Made by a program: the position numbers and the translations under genes
Shown: piece by piece, positions 60,937 through 64,000 of the stretch
Position numbering within the stretch: the stretch's first letter is position 1
Layout: each line of letters begins with the position of its first letter
DNA from: Mariniradius saccharolyticus AK6
GTDB taxonomy: Bacteria; Bacteroidota; Bacteroidia; Cytophagales; Cyclobacteriaceae
Assembly: GCF_000330725.2 (NCBI RefSeq)
Contig: NZ_AMZY02000009.1
Location: forward strand, 62,001-126,000
DNA length: 64,000 nt
Direction of reading: 5' to 3'
The notes under the pieces: generated by a model
What the model was told of the DNA's origin: nothing
Seen by the model: only the letters and a program-made list of their open reading frames with translations
The model's database searches: none

Positions 60937-62193
60937 GTGAAAGTAGAAATCCAAGTACCTACGGGCCAGTCTGATTTTTTTAAGCGCAAACTCTTGGCGT
61001 GGCTGGATGCTCGTTTTCCGTTTTTTTTGTATTCGCCGACAACCCACTTCGGCTATCCAAATGGTGAATTCCAAGGGCGTATTTTAGCTGGTAGCAAATC
61101 AATATCCTGGGGACAGATCGGAAATGTGCCTTTCGAGAACGACCTGGTTGCGTTGGTGGGATATGACTACAAAAACAAGATTGAGGCTTTGAAGAGTGAA
61201 AATCCTGCCATGATTGCCTGTCCGGATTATGTTTTTTGGGAGGCTGAATTGTCGATTTCATGGGAGGAGGGCATTTTGGTCTTTTCGCATCCAGAGGCCA
61301 GCATGTTGGCCACTGATTTCGAGCGGTTTTCGGAAGTTTTGCCGGATAAAAACCCCCGCGTTGAGGTTCTTGGACTTGAGTCCAAAGAAACCTATTCGGA
61401 GAAAGTCAAAGCAATCCAACAGCATATTGTAGAAGGAGATATTTATGAGCTGAATTTTTGCCAAGCGTTTCATTTTCAACAATATTCCTGGAATCCAATT
61501 TTGGGATTTCTCGATCTGATGCGGATCTCTTTGATGCCTTTTTCGGCTTTTTACAAGGCCAATAACTTGTACCTGCTAGTCGCCAGTCCGGAGCGTTTTC
61601 TCAAAAAGACAGGCAGGAGATTGATCGCACAGCCCATCAAAGGCACAATTCGACGTGGCAAAAACGAGGCGGAAGACGAGATGCTGAGACTTCGGCTTTT
61701 TGATTCCGAAAAGGAAAGAGCGGAAAACCTCATGATTGTGGATCTGATGCGGAATGACCTTTCCAAGGTTTCTGAAATCGGTACGGTCGATGTGGATGAA
61801 CTGTTTGGGGTCTATGCATTTCCCAAAGTTCACCAGATGATTTCAACGGTTAGTTCTACTCTCAGGGAAAACGTTTCACTAAAGGATATTTTCCATGCCA
61901 ATTTCCCGATGGGTAGTATGACCGGCGCGCCCAAAATCAAGTGCATGGAACTGATCGAGCGCTATGAGAATTTCAAGCGAGGATGGTTTTCCGGGACATT
62001 GGGTGTCGTGCAGCCGAACGGGGACTTTGATTTCAACGTGATCATCCGCAGTATTGTATTCGACAAGTCCATCGGTAAGGGCTATTTTGCCGTCGGTTCG
62101 GCGATTACTTATGATGCAGATCCTGCATATGAGTATGAGGAATGTCTACTCAAGGCCTCGGCGATATTGGAAGTTTTGACTCGACAACGATGA
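60937..62193 (+). CDS. pabB: aminodeoxychorismate/anthranilate synthase component I
   Basis: The 418-residue chorismate-utilising enzyme shows the C-terminal catalytic domain: IVEGDIYELNFCQAFHF, FLKKTGRRLIAQPIKGTIRRG, NLMIVDLMRNDLSKV, FHANFPMGSMTGAPKIKCMEL and FAVGSAITYDADPAYEYEEC. PabB-type is preferred over TrpE because the N-terminal tryptophan-binding region is short and no trpG or trpD follows. It would make 4-amino-4-deoxychorismate for folate. The start is GTG at 60937; a terminator of the preceding gene lies just before it. Confidence 0.9.
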   Translation: MKVEIQVPTGQSDFFKRKLLAWLDARFPFFLYSPTTHFGYPNGEFQGRILAGSKSISWGQIGNVPFENDLVALVGYDYKNKIEALKSENPAMIACPDYVFWEAELSISWEEGILVFSHPEASMLATDFERFSEVLPDKNPRVEVLGLESKETYSEKVKAIQQHIVEGDIYELNFCQAFHFQQYSWNPILGFLDLMRISLMPFSAFYKANNLYLLVASPERFLKKTGRRLIAQPIKGTIRRGKNEAEDEMLRLRLFDSEKERAENLMIVDLMRNDLSKVSEIGTVDVDELFGVYAFPKVHQMISTVSSTLRENVSLKDIFHANFPMGSMTGAPKIKCMELIERYENFKRGWFSGTLGVVQPNGDFDFNVIIRSIVFDKSIGKGYFAVGSAITYDADPAYEYEECLLKASAILEVLTRQR

Positions 62194-63299
62194 TTGACCA
62201 ATCCACGATACGAAAGATCATCCATGTGGACATGGACGCGTTTTTCGCTTCGGTGGAGCAGTTGGACAATCCTGAGCTGCGTGGAAAACCTGTTGCCGTG
62301 GGCGGCAATCGCGAACGAGGCGTGGTGGCGGCGGCGTCGTATGAAGCCCGAAAATTCGGCGTGCGCTCCGCGATGCCCGGGAAGATTGCAGCTTTGAGAT
62401 GTCCCGGGTTGATTTTTGTGCGGCCGCGGTTTGAGCGTTACAAGGAGATTTCGGGCCAGATCCGACAAATTTTTTTGGATTACACGGACCTTGTCGAGCC
62501 GCTTTCCTTGGACGAGGCATTTTTGGATGTGACGGAAAACAAGGTCAATAACCCCTCTGCGACCCGAATCGCCTTGGAAATCAGAAAACGTATCAAGGAT
62601 GAGTTGGGATTGAATGCGTCTGCTGGTATTTCCTACAATAAATTCCTTGCTAAAACCGCCTCTGATATCAATAAGCCCAACGGTCAGGCCGTGATTTTGC
62701 CAAAGAATGCGGAGGCATTTCTGGAAAAATTGCCGATTGAGCGCTTTTACGGGATCGGAAAGGTGACAGCGGAGAAAATGAAGGAGTTGGGTATACACAA
62801 TGGATTTGACCTGAAGCAGTATTCCGTACAGTACTTGACCAAGAAATTCGGAAAATCGGGGCTCCATTTTTACAATATCGTCCGTGGAATCCACCTAAGT
62901 GAGGTCAAACCCAACCGCATCCGTAAATCCTTAAGTGCCGAGAGCACTTTTTCCAAAGACATCAGCGAAGATGAGCAAATCGCGGATGCCTTGGAGCGGA
63001 TATGGGAAGAGGTTGTCCGTAGGATGGAACGATCCGGCGTCAAAGGCAGAACCGTGACACTCAAGATCAAGTACCATGATTTCACGATACATACGCGCAG
63101 CAAAACAATCGAGAAGTTTCTGGAACCTGCGAGAATCAAAGAAATAATCTGGGAACTGTGGCATCAGGAGCCACTCGTGGCAGCAGTGCGCCTTTTGGGG
63201 ATCGGCATATCCAATCTCAACCTAGAGGAAGAGGATTACTTTCCCGGAAAGCAGCTTTGGATCAACTTCGATGGGGAATATGCTGAAGATCAGTCCTGA
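62190..63299 (+). CDS. dinB: DNA polymerase IV (Y family)
   Basis: The ATG at 62190 overlaps the pabB stop (ATGA) and gives 369 residues. Catalytic motifs are DMDAFFASVEQ and SLDEAFLD; the helix-hairpin-helix region FYGIGKVTAEKMKELGI and the little-finger segment VTLKIKYHDFTIHTRS follow. It performs translesion synthesis. The length is typical. Translation is coupled to pabB. No beta-clamp motif was confirmed by eye. Confidence 0.95.
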   Translation: MIDQSTIRKIIHVDMDAFFASVEQLDNPELRGKPVAVGGNRERGVVAAASYEARKFGVRSAMPGKIAALRCPGLIFVRPRFERYKEISGQIRQIFLDYTDLVEPLSLDEAFLDVTENKVNNPSATRIALEIRKRIKDELGLNASAGISYNKFLAKTASDINKPNGQAVILPKNAEAFLEKLPIERFYGIGKVTAEKMKELGIHNGFDLKQYSVQYLTKKFGKSGLHFYNIVRGIHLSEVKPNRIRKSLSAESTFSKDISEDEQIADALERIWEEVVRRMERSGVKGRTVTLKIKYHDFTIHTRSKTIEKFLEPARIKEIIWELWHQEPLVAAVRLLGIGISNLNLEEEDYFPGKQLWINFDGEYAEDQS

Positions 63300-63353
63300 T
63301 TGTCTTGAATCGATGGCGGAAATTCGTTGCCCGCCACCGCTCCAAAACTGATT

Positions 63354-64000
63354 TTACAGTGAATCCATGACCAAGGAGGTCACATAGGCAGTGTAAAGCA
63401 CGAGGAAGATTACACCTTCCCACCTTTCCAATTTTCTTTCTTTTCCAGTGAAAATAAATACAAAGAGGAGTAGTCCTGCAATGATATTCATCCAGATGTC
63501 CCTAAAGTTTTCCGGTTGGATCGTGATTGGTAGGATTGTCGATGATACTCCAAGAATGAAGAAGATATTGAAAATATTGGAGCCCACGACATTGCCGATG
63601 GCGATATCGACTTTTTTCTTGCGGACTGCTGCGATAGAAGTTGCCAATTCCGGCAAGGAAGTGCCGATTGAGACGATCGTCAAGCCAATGACACGTTCCG
63701 ATATTCCCAGCGAGGATGCGATGGAGACAGCGTTGTCCACGATCAATTTCCCTCCAAAGACCAATCCCGCCAATCCGACGATGATCCAAAGCATGGATTG
63801 GGCACTGGAATACTTCGGGATTTCGATTGACTCGGGCTTTTGGCCGGGGTTTTTTGAGACAATGATATTATACGCCAAAAACACTGCAAAAAACAGTAGC
63901 ATCACGATGCCTTCGCTTCTTGTAATTAAATCTTCCGGCAGTTTATCCAAAAGCTGGTCGCTTGCTACGATAAGCACCAATAACGCCGCCAAAAATGCCA
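63354..64000 (-). CDS. K+-dependent Na+/Ca2+ exchanger-like protein (5' end missing)
   Basis: The frame is open to the end of the window, so the N-terminal half is missing; 215 residues remain. The second alpha-repeat of CaCA exchangers is clear: VIGLTIVSIGTSLPELATSI and GNVVGSNIFNIFFILG, with hydrophobic helices on both sides. It exchanges Ca2+ for Na+ across the inner membrane. It is convergent with dinB; no terminator hairpin was recognised in the 54 bp between them. Confidence 0.92.
   Translation of the reverse strand, partial: AFLAALLVLIVASDQLLDKLPEDLITRSEGIVMLLFFAVFLAYNIIVSKNPGQKPESIEIPKYSSAQSMLWIIVGLAGLVFGGKLIVDNAVSIASSLGISERVIGLTIVSIGTSLPELATSIAAVRKKKVDIAIGNVVGSNIFNIFFILGVSSTILPITIQPENFRDIWMNIIAGLLLFVFIFTGKERKLERWEGVIFLVLYTAYVTSLVMDSL

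Noticed and set aside
62109-62894. 261-residue minus-strand ORF over dinB
   Set aside because: It is antisense to the conserved catalytic part of DNA polymerase IV and has no recognisable motifs.

Overview
The window looks like a chromosomal segment of a Bacteroidota bacterium, most likely order Cytophagales (Cyclobacteriaceae-like). Evidence is the gene content (GSCFA, DUF3822, SatD/DUF3307, a VPS10-type sortilin-like protein, many SPII lipoproteins, a BstA/YfiT-type protein), the near absence of Shine-Dalgarno sequences, and a few sites resembling the Bacteroidota promoter (TTTG about 19 bp from TAnnTTTG). No rRNA, tRNA, CRISPR array, integrase or insertion sequence was recognised. The placement rests on gene families only.

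Layout. 1-3.1 kb: end of a surface-polysaccharide locus (GT4 glycosyltransferase, UDP-glucuronate 4-epimerase, RfbB) closed by a strong terminator. 3.1-6.3 kb: large exported Asp-box protein. 6.7-15.1 kb: housekeeping genes (LysM/DPBB envelope protein, TIGR02757, PyrE, two Nudix proteins, CoaD with DUF3822 and a pilin-like protein, Dda/RecD-like helicase, DUF1573), then a decayed DUF1573 remnant at 16.2 kb. 15.2-18.3 kb: two lipoproteins and an epimerase.

18.4-24.1 kb is an AT-richer accessory island, all on the minus strand: a VbhA/Fic toxin-antitoxin pair, lipoproteins, a GNAT acetyltransferase, an extra methionine aminopeptidase and DUF5946. Several genes are separated by homologous imperfect palindromes that resemble integron attC sites, so the island may be a cassette array.

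24.5-39.7 kb: AraC regulator, GSCFA, DUF255 thioredoxin-fold protein, PriA, a SatD-DUF3307 pair preceded by a striking array of four 28-bp repeats, a BstA-like protein, a TPR histidine kinase with a LuxR-type regulator, a TIG lipoprotein and a Bor-like lipoprotein. 39.7-53 kb: sugar-lactone oxidase, a three-gene 2-oxoacid oxidoreductase operon with a GltD-like subunit, SMP-30, EEP nuclease, AbgT transporter, and an M19 dipeptidase flanked by two paralogous small lipoproteins.

53.9-58.8 kb is the best candidate for an undescribed system: a compact minus-strand operon of an esterase, an ATP-grasp ligase, a GCS2 carboxylate-amine ligase, a class I glutamine amidotransferase and a second ATP-grasp-like protein. 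It looks like a small biosynthetic pathway for a gamma-glutamyl or peptide-like metabolite. 59-64 kb returns to housekeeping: gamma carbonic anhydrase, YceI lipoprotein, PabB, DNA polymerase IV and a truncated Na+/Ca2+ exchanger.
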